Below are positions 18,220-27,800 of a stretch of DNA of 64,000 nucleotides, piece by piece. A program made the translations under genes and the position numbers. Source of the stretch: an uncultured Spartobacteria bacterium (GTDB lineage Bacteria > Verrucomicrobiota > Verrucomicrobiia > Chthoniobacterales > Chthoniobacteraceae); NCBI GenBank assembly GCA_903901425.1, contig CAIURC010000005.1, forward strand, positions 99,273 to 163,272, written 5' to 3'. Under the pieces are notes generated by a model. It ran no database searches, was not told the origin of the DNA, and was given only the letters and a program-made list of their open reading frames with translations. Position 1 is the stretch's first letter, and every line of letters begins with the position of its first letter.

Positions 18220-19356
18220 ATGAAAGAGGTTCATGTGCGAGCAGCCGAGGCCGTGTGCGCCCTGGGTGGGGATCTCGGGAGCTGCATGGAGGCCATCCGC
18301 GCCCGGCGGACCGCGTTGCGGCCTCTCCGGGAATTTCCGGGGGGCGATTTTGGGAGGGGCGACCTGCTGGCAGGCTGGATTCGGGACCGTGGGGTGTTCA
18401 GGGGGCGGCGGTACGGGGAGGCGAGCAACCTTGCAGTGCATGTGGCGCGTCTGGCGGTGGAACGGGCGGGGTTGGGAGCGGAGGAACTGAGCCGGGCTGC
18501 GCTGTGGGTGGGGAGCAGCCGGGGCAATCTTGGGGAGTTTGCGGGAGGCGTCCGGGGACGTCGGCCGCCCGGGGTTTTCCGTGCGAGCAACCAGTTGCAC
18601 AGCGAGATTGCGGCGGCGGTGAGCGTGGAGCTGGGGGTGCGGGGCCCATGGCAGCTGCTTTCCAACGGGTGCGCCTCGGGTCTGGATGCGCTGGGGTTTG
18701 CGGTGAACGATTTGAGGATGGGCAGACGGCGGATTGCGCTGGTGGTGGCGGTGGATTTGCCTCTGGTGGAGGTGTTGCTGGATGCGTTTGAGGAGACCGG
18801 AGCTCTGGGGCTGGGGGACGGGAATGATCCTTACTCTCCTGCGGCCCGGGGGTTCCTGCCGGGGGAAGGGGCTGCGGCACTGGTTCTGGACACCGAGGAG
18901 GCAGGGGCGCTGTGTGGCTTGGGGCAGTACGGTGTTGGCACGGATGCGTTTGATTCGGTGGCGGTGCCTGAGGATGGCGGGGGGTTGGGAGCGGCGTTGG
19001 AGGAGGCTGCGGAAGGGGAGCGGGTGGTGGCAGTGGTGCCGCACGCGAACGGGACCCGCGCGGGGGGGGGGGCGGAGCAGGCGGCTCTTGGGGCGTTTGG
19101 GGCGTTTGGTCGGGGACCGCTGGGGGGCGTTTTATTGAAACCTTACCTTGGACATGCGCTTGGGGCGAGTGGACTGCTCGAGGCGGCGCTGCTGGCGGGG
19201 TTTCTCCGGGAGGGCCGGCTCCCGCCGAACCTGGCTGGATTGACTGGCGGGGTGCTGGCCTTGGACCGGGAGCATGTGGAGCCGGGGGAGGTGGTTTTGA
19301 AAATCAGCACGGCGATGGGGGGGCATCACGCCGTTGTGGCGTTCCGGGCCCATTGA
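18220..19356 (+). CDS. Beta-ketoacyl-ACP synthase (KAS I/II-like, orphan)
   Basis: 378 residues from the ATG at 18220. The thiolase-fold active site is complete: nucleophile Cys151 in LLSNGCASGLDAL, first His in VPHANGTRAGG and second His in KPYLGHALGASGLLEAAL. FabF/FabB-type enzymes condense malonyl-ACP with an acyl primer in the cytoplasm. At ~378 residues it is slightly short, and no acyl-carrier protein, ketoreductase or dehydratase adjoins it. It may serve a specialised lipid or polyene pathway encoded elsewhere. It is divergent from the ExbB-like operon. Confidence 0.85.
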   Translation: MKEVHVRAAEAVCALGGDLGSCMEAIRARRTALRPLREFPGGDFGRGDLLAGWIRDRGVFRGRRYGEASNLAVHVARLAVERAGLGAEELSRAALWVGSSRGNLGEFAGGVRGRRPPGVFRASNQLHSEIAAAVSVELGVRGPWQLLSNGCASGLDALGFAVNDLRMGRRRIALVVAVDLPLVEVLLDAFEETGALGLGDGNDPYSPAARGFLPGEGAAALVLDTEEAGALCGLGQYGVGTDAFDSVAVPEDGGGLGAALEEAAEGERVVAVVPHANGTRAGGGAEQAALGAFGAFGRGPLGGVLLKPYLGHALGASGLLEAALLAGFLREGRLPPNLAGLTGGVLALDREHVEPGEVVLKISTAMGGHHAVVAFRAH

Positions 19357-19367
19357 GGCGCTGCGGT

Positions 19368-20825
19368 TTAGGAGCCGGGCTGGAGGGCGAGGGTGAGCTC
19401 CAAGCCGGATGGAGAAAGGTTCCGCGCACGCACGGTTCCCCCGCAACTCTGGATGCAACTGCGGACAATTGCCAGCCCCAGACCGGTTCCGCCGGAGGCG
19501 CGGTCCCTGTCGGGTTCGAGCCTGTAAAAGGGTTCAAAAAGATGGGGAATGCATTCCTCGGGAACGCCTGGGCCTGAGTCGGTCACTTGGATTTCGACGG
19601 CTGCCCAGGCCGGTGCGGCGGTCACCAGAATGGGGCCGGCGTGTGAGGCGTACCGAAGCGCGTTCCTGATCAGGTTGCAGAGGGCGCGCTGGAGGAGCGC
19701 GGGATCGGCCCGGACAACAAGGTCCGAGGCGAGTTCGATCTTGAGGGCGTTGGGCGGCGGGTTCTCGATCTGAATGGCGCACGCCACCGCATCAGCGACC
19801 CGGACCGGCTGGAGCTGGGGTTTGGGGCCGATTTCGGACTTGGTGAAGGAAAGCAGTTCGTTGAGGAGGTTGGACATGTGGCGGACCTCCTCCCGGACAT
19901 CCTGAAGATAGCTGGCGTTGGTGGCTTCACCGCGCTGTTCGAGGATGCCAAGCGCCAGCTCCATCCGGGCCAGCGGGGAGCACAACTCGTGGGCGATGTC
20001 GCCGAGGAACCTTTTCTGGCCCGACACGAGGGTGTCGAGTCTTGAGGCCATGTGATTGATCGAGGCGCCGAGCCGGCCGAGATCGTCGGAGCGTTTCTCC
20101 TCCACGCGGACTTTGAACCGGCCCAGGGCAATTTGAGCGGCTGCGTCGGTCATCTGGTGGATGGAGCGAGCGATTCCGCGAACCAGCGGTGTCCAAAACA
20201 ACACCGAGCACCCGGTGACGGCCAGGACCGAGCCCACCCATGGGGTCCAATCAAACAGAAACCCGCTCCGGAATAGCGACCTGCAGGAGAAGAGAAGAAA
20301 AACCGGTTCGCCTCCGGTATCGGCGGGTTGGGAAGGAGGAATCCGCACCCCGACCCAAGTCCGTTCCGGGGTGCCTGCACGGAGCAGAAAACGGTGCGCG
20401 CAGCCCTGCTCCTCGAATCCCAATCCGTCTCCAGTCGCGGGGCCGCAGCACCGGCTCAGCCCGAGCATGCGGTCGCGTACCGCGGGAGGGATGGGAAACG
20501 GCCCGCCAGCTAGGATCCTGCCATCGGCATGGAGCAGGACGGTTTGAAGATCGTTGTACTCCGAAAAGCAGCTCAGGAGCGAGTTCCAGTCGCTCTTGGG
20601 GGTGTGTTGGAGCTCCGAGGCAATCATGGCCCCGGTCCGTTCGAGTCGTTCGCCCATCCGGCCTTCAAGAAGGGACTCAGGCCCAAAATGAAACTGGAAC
20701 AGCGCAAAAGCCGCCACCGCCAGTCCCAGAAGAGCAAAGTTGGCCAGCAGCCAGCCCAGGATCTTGATGCAGATCGGAAAATACCGGCGGCCAACCGGCG
20801 CATGGGGTGTGCCGCGGTCAGGCAT
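19368..20825 (-). CDS. Sensor histidine kinase, CpxA-like
   Basis: 485 residues: TM1 ~20-45, a periplasmic sensor of ~145 residues containing several Cys (LGLSRCCGPA, EEQGCAHRF), TM2 ~193-213, HAMP ~214-265, HisKA with phospho-acceptor His279 in FLGDIAHELCSPLARME, and HATPase_c with N box LIRNALRYAS, G1 DSGPGVPEE and G2 GGTGLGLAIV. The CpxA-like HELCSPLARME block suggests an envelope-stress sensor. Its start overlaps the response regulator stop by 8 bp, so the two are co-translated. Cysteines and charged residues in the sensor could bind metal, in line with the divergent EF-hand/His-rich gene. Confidence 0.92.
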   Translation of the reverse strand: MPDRGTPHAPVGRRYFPICIKILGWLLANFALLGLAVAAFALFQFHFGPESLLEGRMGERLERTGAMIASELQHTPKSDWNSLLSCFSEYNDLQTVLLHADGRILAGGPFPIPPAVRDRMLGLSRCCGPATGDGLGFEEQGCAHRFLLRAGTPERTWVGVRIPPSQPADTGGEPVFLLFSCRSLFRSGFLFDWTPWVGSVLAVTGCSVLFWTPLVRGIARSIHQMTDAAAQIALGRFKVRVEEKRSDDLGRLGASINHMASRLDTLVSGQKRFLGDIAHELCSPLARMELALGILEQRGEATNASYLQDVREEVRHMSNLLNELLSFTKSEIGPKPQLQPVRVADAVACAIQIENPPPNALKIELASDLVVRADPALLQRALCNLIRNALRYASHAGPILVTAAPAWAAVEIQVTDSGPGVPEECIPHLFEPFYRLEPDRDRASGGTGLGLAIVRSCIQSCGGTVRARNLSPSGLELTLALQPGS

Positions 20826-21549
20826 GCGCGGCCTCGGGGTTGATCAGCAAATACCCCGCCGAGCGGACCGTCCGTATGAAACGCGGCGCCTTCGGGTCGT
20901 CTCCCAGCTTCCTGCGCAGCGCCGAAATATGCACATCGATCGAACGGTCAAACACCTCGTAGTCCCGGGCACGGATTTCCTCGAAAAGCTGTTCACGGGT
21001 CTTGACCCGGCCCTTGGACCGGGCAAGCGACAGAAGGAGGTCGTATTCCACCGGGGTCAGATGGAGCGGTTGGTCCTGTAGCCATGCGGAGCGGGCTTCC
21101 GGTTGAATCCGGAGCGGCCCAACTTCCACAGGCTCTTCATCGGCCTCCCCACAGGGTTCAGGCTTGGAACGGCGGACCACGGCCCGCAGCCGGGCCAGCA
21201 GTTCCCGCGGCGAAAATGTTTTCGGGAGATAGTCGTCCGCTCCCAGATCCAGCCCCTCTATCCGGTCGGTTTCGTCTCCACGCGCCGTGAGCATCAAAAC
21301 CGGGACCCGGCTTTTGGAGCGGAGCCTGCGGAGCACTTCGAAGCCGTCGAGTTCGGGGAGCATCAGGTCCAAAATCACGGCCTGCCAGCCACCTTCGATG
21401 GCTCGCTCGAGTCCTGCAGGTCCGGAGTGCTCCGAGGAAACCGCAAAGCCAAACGGCGCGAGGTAATCGGAGATGAGCCGGCAGAGTTTGCGGTCGTCAT
21501 CAATCATGAGCACCGACACGGAACTGCTGGCGGAGGAAGGCGCTGTCAT
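20818..21549 (-). CDS. Response regulator, OmpR/PhoB family (CpxR-like)
   Basis: 243 residues from the ATG at 21549. The receiver has the acidic pair in LMIDDDRKLC, phospho-acceptor Asp61 in VILDLMLPELDGF, Thr in LMLTARGDE and Lys in DDYLPKTFSP. The C-terminal winged helix includes LHLTPVEYDLLLSLA, SIDVHISALRRKLG and IRTVRSAGYLL. It is the first gene of the two-component operon. It lies 128 bp from a divergent EF-hand gene, with a palindrome between them, so it probably regulates itself and that gene. Confidence 0.94.
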   Translation of the reverse strand: MTAPSSASSSVSVLMIDDDRKLCRLISDYLAPFGFAVSSEHSGPAGLERAIEGGWQAVILDLMLPELDGFEVLRRLRSKSRVPVLMLTARGDETDRIEGLDLGADDYLPKTFSPRELLARLRAVVRRSKPEPCGEADEEPVEVGPLRIQPEARSAWLQDQPLHLTPVEYDLLLSLARSKGRVKTREQLFEEIRARDYEVFDRSIDVHISALRRKLGDDPKAPRFIRTVRSAGYLLINPEAAHA

Positions 21550-21585
21550 TAGGGGATGCAATTAAGAGAGGTGCAGGGGCGCGGG

Positions 21586-21606
21586 GAAGCAATTTACAAT
21601 TGCTTC
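21586..21606. promoter_or_regulatory. Palindromic candidate operator between the response regulator and EF-hand genes
   Basis: A perfect inverted repeat with 9-bp arms (gaagcaatt and aattgcttc) around a 3-bp centre (tac). It lies 37 bp upstream of the response-regulator start and 72 bp upstream of the EF-hand gene start. The AT-rich symmetric sequence in a GC-rich divergent promoter region makes it a good binding-site candidate for the adjacent OmpR-type regulator, although such regulators often use direct repeats. Confidence 0.5.
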
Positions 21607-21677
21607 ACAAGATTGGCTGCCCACCCAGAAACACCCCTGACACTCTAAGCCTCATTCTTTCCCGTCGCTCATGCCGC

Positions 21678-22361
21678 ATGAAAACTCTTCCCTTTCCTCA
21701 GTCCTTTCTCCTCGGCTTTTTCCTCTTGGCGAATGCCAGTTTTGCGGCCGATACCTCCGCTCCGTCCGAAAGCCAACGGGAACACCGACCTGAAACATCT
21801 CGGCACCGAAATTTCTCGATGCGCCGGGCCCCGCTTTTCCGGGCTTTGGACACGGACCGGGACGGGGTGCTGAGTCCAGCCGAACTGGACGGAGCTGCGG
21901 GTGCTTTAAAGCGCTTAGATCGGAACGGGGACGGGAAGGTGGAAGCTCGCGAGTTGGGGGGGATGTCTGCGGAAGACGGGCCTGCTGGCCCCGGGCAGGA
22001 ACTGGGCCGCAGGAAGTGCCCGGAGCCGGGTGCGAGGAGTTTCCGTCACCGCCCCCGCGGGCGCGGGTTTCACGGGCCGATGCCCGGACCGCATGGGGAG
22101 GGGCGCGGATTTCACGGGCCGATGCCCGGGCCGCATGGGGAGGGGCGCGGGTTTCACGGACCGATGCCCGGGCCGCACGGGGAAGGGCGTGGGTTTCACG
22201 GTCCGATGCCCGGGCCGCACGGGGAAGGACGTGGGTTTCACGGACCGATGCCCGGGCCGCATGGGGAAGGACGCGGGTTTCACGGACCGATGCCCGGGCC
22301 GCATGGGGAAGGACGCGGGTTTCACGGACCTGATCCGGAGCGCCAGCGTGCTCGGGAGTAA
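21678..22361 (+). CDS. Secreted EF-hand protein with His/Gly/Pro-rich tandem repeat
   Basis: 227 residues from MKTLPFPQSFLLGFFLLANA, a signal peptide. Two EF-hand loops follow, DTDRDGVLSPAE and DRNGDGKVEARE, both with complete Ca2+ ligands at positions 1, 3, 5 and 12. The C-terminal ~95 residues are six copies of a 14-residue unit (GRGFHGPMPGPHGE) plus a partial seventh. Each unit has two His, so metal binding (Ni, Zn or Cu) is possible. It is divergent from a CpxAR-like pair and may be the periplasmic target or accessory of that system. A longer frame from 21600 would lack a proper signal peptide. Confidence 0.82.
   Translation: MKTLPFPQSFLLGFFLLANASFAADTSAPSESQREHRPETSRHRNFSMRRAPLFRALDTDRDGVLSPAELDGAAGALKRLDRNGDGKVEARELGGMSAEDGPAGPGQELGRRKCPEPGARSFRHRPRGRGFHGPMPGPHGEGRGFHGPMPGPHGEGRGFHGPMPGPHGEGRGFHGPMPGPHGEGRGFHGPMPGPHGEGRGFHGPMPGPHGEGRGFHGPDPERQRARE
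22059..22335 (+). repeat. 42-bp tandem repeat inside the EF-hand gene
   Basis: Six near-identical 42-bp units and a partial seventh, in frame, each encoding the GRGFHGPMPGPHGE unit. Units differ only at a few positions (cacgg/catgg, gggcgc/ggacgc), so the array is recent and likely to vary in copy number between strains. Confidence 0.92.
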
Positions 22362-22451
22362 ATTTTCGGGCTTGGCAGAATGGGAGTACTGCGAAGCGCG
22401 CCGGGTTTAGTCAGGCGATCGGTTTTGAGGGTTGGCGTTTCCGGTAATTTT

Positions 22452-22480
22452 TGTAACCGCTCCGCAGGTGGGTGCGTCTA
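22452..22480 (+). promoter_or_regulatory. ECF-sigma-type promoter upstream of the alpha/beta hydrolase
   Basis: TGTAACC at 22452-22458, a 16-bp spacer, and CGTCTA at 22475-22480, ending 20 bp before the ATG at 22501. The same -35 and -10 words with the same spacing precede the ECF sigma gene at 53.5 kb. This matches the general ECF promoter form (AAC in the -35 element, CGTC in the -10 element). Confidence 0.65.
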
Positions 22481-22500
22481 GGAGGCTGAATCCGCACACC

Positions 22501-23631
22501 ATGAGAAAACTGTTATTGATCTCGCTTTCGGCCATGGCTTGCGGCAGCGCGTGGGCGGTGCCGCAGAAGGTGTTGTTTTCGCCGAGCAGCACGGACCCGG
22601 CAATCACGCAGTTCAACAGCAACCACTACTCGGTGGTGGACCCCGGCGTGCCCAGTTGTGGGCGTCTGGTTCTTTTCCTGCCAGGTACTGGGGCAACACC
22701 CTCCATGTACCGGGCGTTTCCTGACACTGCGGCCAGCCTTGGCTTTCATGCGCTTGCCCTGACCTACCCAAATCCATCGCCGATCAACGATCTTTGCGCC
22801 CAGTTCGCCCCCCTCAATCCAGATGCGGCCGGGGACGCCCGGTTGGAGGTGATCGATGGAACGGACCGGGTCAGTTTTGTGACGGTGGACAGTGTGAACT
22901 GCATTCAGGGTCGTTTGTTGAAGGCCCTGCAGTACCTCCATGCGACCTACCCTGGACGGGGCTGGGGACAGTATTTCAGCGGCAATACGCTGCTCTGGAG
23001 CAAAATGGTGGTCAGCGGTCATTCCCAAGGGTCAGGGATGGCGGCCATGCTGGCCAAGACCCGGGTCGTGGACCGCTGCGTCCTGTTTGCCAGCATGGAT
23101 TGGTGGGAGGCGGGGAGAAGGCCCTACAACTGGATGTCCACCCTGCCTCAAACGTCCGTGGAGAGGTGGTACCTGCTCGCCCACGAACGGGATCAGTTCC
23201 TCGATTTCGGGGAGATGCAGGTTTGTGCCGGTGCTCTCGATCTGAGCCGGTATGGGGCATTCCTGAGGGTTGAAGCCGCCGTGCCGGGGAACTACCTGCG
23301 CCGGCATTTCCTGTCGACCAACCTTGACCCTTCGCCGGTGCAGGCCGACAGCTACCATGGATGCCCGGTGGTGGATGCCGCAACGCCCAAGCTGGCGGAC
23401 GGGGTGACGCCGGTGTTCGAGCCGGTCTGGAAGTACATGCTCCTCAATGAAACCCTCCCGATTTCCCTCGAGCCGCAGGCAAATTCCGTGCGGATTGTTT
23501 TCTCACCCGGGGTTTTGGAGCAGTCCGAGGATTTTCTGGGCTGGAGTCCAGTTCCCTCGGCGGCCAGTCCGCTGACGGTGCCGCTCGATGGGCTTCAGCC
23601 CCGCCGTTTTTACCGTCTGACCCAGCCATGA
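22501..23631 (+). CDS. Secreted alpha/beta hydrolase, BPSS1187-like
   Basis: 376 residues with signal peptide (MRKLLLISLSAMACGSAWAV). The hydrolase features are LVLFLPGTGATPSMY (oxyanion region) and nucleophile elbow VVSGHSQGSGMAAML; the acid and His residues are less clear, with candidates in LAHERDQFLDF and ADSYHGCP. The last ~60 residues form a small beta domain. The start at 22501 fits the signal peptide and sits just downstream of an ECF-type promoter, which argues against the longer frame from 22432. It may be an envelope-stress lipase or esterase controlled by the ECF factor at 53 kb. Confidence 0.78.
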   Translation: MRKLLLISLSAMACGSAWAVPQKVLFSPSSTDPAITQFNSNHYSVVDPGVPSCGRLVLFLPGTGATPSMYRAFPDTAASLGFHALALTYPNPSPINDLCAQFAPLNPDAAGDARLEVIDGTDRVSFVTVDSVNCIQGRLLKALQYLHATYPGRGWGQYFSGNTLLWSKMVVSGHSQGSGMAAMLAKTRVVDRCVLFASMDWWEAGRRPYNWMSTLPQTSVERWYLLAHERDQFLDFGEMQVCAGALDLSRYGAFLRVEAAVPGNYLRRHFLSTNLDPSPVQADSYHGCPVVDAATPKLADGVTPVFEPVWKYMLLNETLPISLEPQANSVRIVFSPGVLEQSEDFLGWSPVPSAASPLTVPLDGLQPRRFYRLTQP

Positions 23632-23702
23632 CCGCCTTCATCTTCTTTTCAGGTGGACTGGGGCAGGATTCCCGTGTGATCCGCCCGATTTTCCCGATTT
23701 CA

Positions 23703-23722
23703 CCGGCAGAATACGCTGCCGG
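23703..23722. terminator. Candidate hairpin after the alpha/beta hydrolase
   Basis: ccggcag-aatacg-ctgccgg, a perfect 7-bp stem 72 bp after the hydrolase stop and 95 bp before the TIGR02597-like start. It has no U-run, so it could instead be an operator or processing site in the leader of the next operon. Confidence 0.3.
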
Positions 23723-23817
23723 GCGATTCCGGGCACGGATGATGCTCCTAGTAGGGGCTTGGCATGCTTTTTCGGCGCGAATTTCCGATGCTTGAGCGAA
23801 TTGAAAAGAAACGGTAC

Positions 23818-24876
23818 ATGAAACAATTTATGAGAATCTCCCCGATGCCCCGCTGCTGGAGCGCCCTGCTCGCGGCGGGCTTGATGTTCGCCGCCTCAGG
23901 AACCAGTTCTTATGCTCAGACCACGGTGACGACCGTGCCTGTGGGTTTCATCCGGGTCCAAGTGACGCCCGCTCAAAACGCCGCCAGCCCGGCTCTGACC
24001 GCGGTTTCGGTGCCGTTTTACGGAGCGGCTCTCTATGCGGGAGCAGCGGCTTCCCTGGCCTCAACCCAATCGATCAATGTGACCGGTGCGGCATGGACGC
24101 CCAATCAGTTTGTTTCGCCCCCGACTTTCTGCCGGATCAAGAGCGGTGCGGGCACAGGCGCGTTTTTCCCGGTGGCCTCCAACACGGCGACGCAACTGAC
24201 GCTCAACACAGGGGGAGCGACTCTGGTGAGCGGCACGCCCACCACCCCGCAGCAGGTTCAGGTTCTGGCAGGGGACAAAATTGAGATTGTGCCGGCCACC
24301 ACTCTGGGTGGCCTCTTTGGTGCCACCTCGGTGCCCTTCCAGACCGGGGCTGGTCCGGCCACGGCGGACAATATTTTGTTGTTCAACGGCACGGGCTGGA
24401 ACGTTTTTTACCACAATGGAACCGCGTGGCAGAGTCCGGGAGCGGCGGGGGACCAGGCCGGTGCGGTGATTCCCCCGGATGGCGCGTTTTTCGTGGTGCG
24501 GCGTTCCACCGCTCCTCTCTCTGTGTACGTCGCTGGAACGGTTCCCAGCACTCAGGAGGTCCTGTACTTTCCAGTGGCAGCCTCCCGGTTTGTCGGGAGC
24601 CGTTTTCCGGCAGACACCACGCTGGCCGGGCTCGGGTTGCATCTGAATCCCAACTGGAGGAAGGGGCCCTCGGCGGCGCAGGCCGACAGCCTTCTGGTTT
24701 GGACCGGTGCCACTTGGCAGAGCTTCTACCACAACGGCGCTCAGTGGCGACGCGCGGGCAGTTTCCAGAACTTTGATGCGCTCCCGGTCCCTGCGGGGTC
24801 TGGAGTCTTTGTGGCTCGAAAGCCCGGAGGAACGGGCGACGCCTTGGTTTCCCTGCAGTTGCCCTACACCTTTTGA
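23818..24876 (+). CDS. TIGR02597-like secreted protein
   Basis: 352 residues from MKQFMRISPMPR, with signal peptide (WSALLAAGLMFAASGTSSYA). It has the layout of the TIGR02597 family known from Verrucomicrobia: VPVGFIRVQVTPAQNAA and VSVPFYGAALYAG near the N-terminus, then paired WNVFYHNGTAWQSPG and WQSFYHNGAQWRRAG segments, each followed by VIPPDGAFFVVRR or VPAGSGVFVARK. The function of the family is unknown. The giant MBG protein begins 6 bp downstream, so both are exported from one transcript. Alternative starts exist at 23764 and 23788. Confidence 0.78.
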   Translation: MKQFMRISPMPRCWSALLAAGLMFAASGTSSYAQTTVTTVPVGFIRVQVTPAQNAASPALTAVSVPFYGAALYAGAAASLASTQSINVTGAAWTPNQFVSPPTFCRIKSGAGTGAFFPVASNTATQLTLNTGGATLVSGTPTTPQQVQVLAGDKIEIVPATTLGGLFGATSVPFQTGAGPATADNILLFNGTGWNVFYHNGTAWQSPGAAGDQAGAVIPPDGAFFVVRRSTAPLSVYVAGTVPSTQEVLYFPVAASRFVGSRFPADTTLAGLGLHLNPNWRKGPSAAQADSLLVWTGATWQSFYHNGAQWRRAGSFQNFDALPVPAGSGVFVARKPGGTGDALVSLQLPYTF

Positions 24877-24882
24877 TTCCCC

Positions 24883-27800
24883 ATGAAATCTGAACAAACC
24901 TCTCCTGTTGTGCGGCAGCAAACCGCGGCTTCCCTCGGGGCTGTGCGGGTTTCCTGGCAGCTTCTCTGGGTTTTTGCAGTCTGGCTGGTCGGAGTGGCCG
25001 GTGCGTGGGCTCAGCAAACCACTGTGGCATTCGACACGGGTAATTTGACTCTCAAGAATGAGAGTGGCGGGGTGTTGTCAGCGGGCACCAACGCTCCGGG
25101 AGATGGTTGCCGGGTGGAGCTGGGCTGGTACCAGAATGCGACTCCTCAGAACAAGTTTGCGGGAAACTGGGTTCCGATGACGGGTGCGGGCAGTCCGAAC
25201 ACGGCGTTCCAGTCCACGTCGGTCGGGGACGCCCCAGAGGAGGGAGCAGGGGATGGGCAGGTGGCCCTGAGCCTGACATTCGTCGCGGGAAGCGCCACCA
25301 GCGGCGCCAACCTGCCACCTCCCGGCCAAGTCTTGGCCCTGCGCTTTTACAACGCTCCAGGAGCTTCTGGATCCGCCCGGTTCAATGCGGTTTCCAACTC
25401 CGCCTGGATCTGGCAGGCGCCTGGTGCATCGCCAACCAACCCAATCCTGACCTTTTCCCTGAACGATTTGGGCATCGAATGGCAGGGTGTGCCCGAAAGA
25501 ACCAGCCTGACCCAGGGGCCGCAACCCGTCAGCCTCACCTGGGCTGATCCGGCTCCGATTGTCTACGGCCAGGCGCTTACGGCCACCCAGTTGAACGCGG
25601 CTGCCGCCTCCGGGTCGACTCCGGTTGCCGGGAGTTTTGACTACCGCCTTGGATCGAACAACTTTCCTGCGGGTGGCGCCCTTCTTGGTGCGGGTTCAAA
25701 TCAATTGCTCAACGTGATCTTCACCCCGGCCGACCCCACGGCTTTCCAGTCGGCCACGGCCGTGGTCCGGATCAGCGTCAACAAGGCGGCGGTCACGGTG
25801 CGTGCTTTGGATCGGGCCCGCACGGTGGGAAGCCCGAACCCGTTTTTTGACGCGCAGATCACGGGGTTGGTGAACAACGAGAGCCCGCAGACGGTTGGAT
25901 TGACGGTTTCTTTTTCCACGACCGCAACAGGCCAGAGTCCGGCCGGCACGTACCCCATCGTTCCTTCCGGGCCTGCGACCCTCCCAAATTATGAGGTCAC
26001 CTATCTGCCCGGGACCCTGACGGTGTCGGACAGGCAGGTCCCGCAGGTGATCTGGCCGGTGCCCGCACCCATCACCTACGGTCAACCCCTCGGATCCCAA
26101 CAACTCAATGCCTCCGTGGAGGGGGTTCCAGGGACTTTTGTGTACAACCCTGACCCAGGCACCGTCCTGCAGGCAGGAACTGCGCGTTCCCTTTCAGTGA
26201 CCTTCAATCCCGCGGACCCAACGCAGTTTGCTCCGGCCACGCGCACCGTTGCACTGGACGTGCTCAAACGGGCGCTGACGGTGAAAGCGAATGACAAGAC
26301 CCGGTCGGTCGGCGCTCAGAACCCGAGCTTCGACGGATTGTTCACCGGCTTGGTCAATGGCGACCAACCCGGAACACTCGATCTGCAGGTCACCTACAGC
26401 ACCACAGCCAACCCGGACAGCGCGGCTGGAAGTTACCCCATCACCGCCGCCGGGGCTGCGAGCCTCCCAAATTATGAGGTCACCTATCTGCCCGGGACCC
26501 TGTCGGTGACCAGCAAGATCATCCCCTCCATCACTTGGGCAACACCGGCTGAAATCCAGTACGGCACCCCACTTACGCCGAACCAGTTGAACGCTACCGC
26601 TTCGATTGGAAACGGAGCCCCGGTAGCCGGGACTTTCGTGTATACCCCGACCCCGGGGACCTTCTTGAGAGCAGGCGCTTCCCAGACGCTTTCTGTGACA
26701 TTCACCCCAGCGGATTCCGCCACCTACGAACCCGTTACGCGCACCGTCCAGATCAGTGTCCGGAGAAAACCGCTCACGGTCCGTGCCAACAACCAGATCC
26801 GGCCCTACGGAACCCAGCAACCGCCTCCGTTCACGGCCGCCTACGACGGGTTTGTTCCTGGTGATGACCCGTCCAAACTGGGCGGGAGCCTTGTTTTTGC
26901 CGTGGGCGGTACGGTCAACGGCCCTGTCGGACCGGCCACCCCGGTGGGCAAGTATCCCGTCACCCCAGGCGGACTGAGTTCGCCCGATTACGAAATCATA
27001 GCCGCAAATGGGGAACTGGAAGTGACCCGACTCCCCATCACGGTGAGAGCCAAAAACGTGAGCCGGCCGTTTGGTCAGCCGAATCCGATGCTTCAAACCT
27101 ACGATGCTTTGGAATTCCTTCCCGGCTTCGCCAACAACGAACGTCCCGAGACCGTGGGCTTGGTTTTTACGGCTGACCCTGGGGTCCAGCGTTTGAACGT
27201 GGCGACTTCGGCCACCGCCGAGAGTCCCGCAGGCAGTTACCCAATCACAGTCACCGGTCCCGCCCAGATCACCAATTACAGTGTCGCGTACCAACCCGGA
27301 ACGTTGAACGTCGTCAGCAAGGCCCAGCCGGTCATTACCTGGATGCCTTCTCCAAATACCCTCATTTACGGCACCGCCCTGAGCGGGGCCCAGTTGAATG
27401 CGGCTGCAACCGCGCCCCAAGGCGGGGCGGTCGTTCCCGGAGAGTTTGTTTACACACCAGCACTCGGCACGGTGTTGCCTGCGGGTGCTCAAGCGCTGAC
27501 CGTGACCTTCAACCCGGCGGATACCGACCAGTACAGCCCGGTAACCCGTTCGGTGCCGGTGACAGTTCAGAAGAAGTCGGTGACCGTCACTGCCCGGAGC
27601 TACACGCGGGGCTATGGGGCGCCCAATCCCGTTTTCGAGGCGGATTTTGCGGGTCTGGTGAATAACGAGACAGCTGCCAGCCTCGGGTTGCGTCCCAATT
27701 TCGTGATCAGCCGGCAAAACGTGCCCGTCACCGCTTCGCAACTCCCCGCGGGTGAGTACGTGATCCAGCCCACCGGGGGCCAGCACCCGAACTACATCTT

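Noticed and set aside
22059..22335. CRISPR array
   Set aside because: Units are contiguous 42-bp coding repeats without unique spacers.
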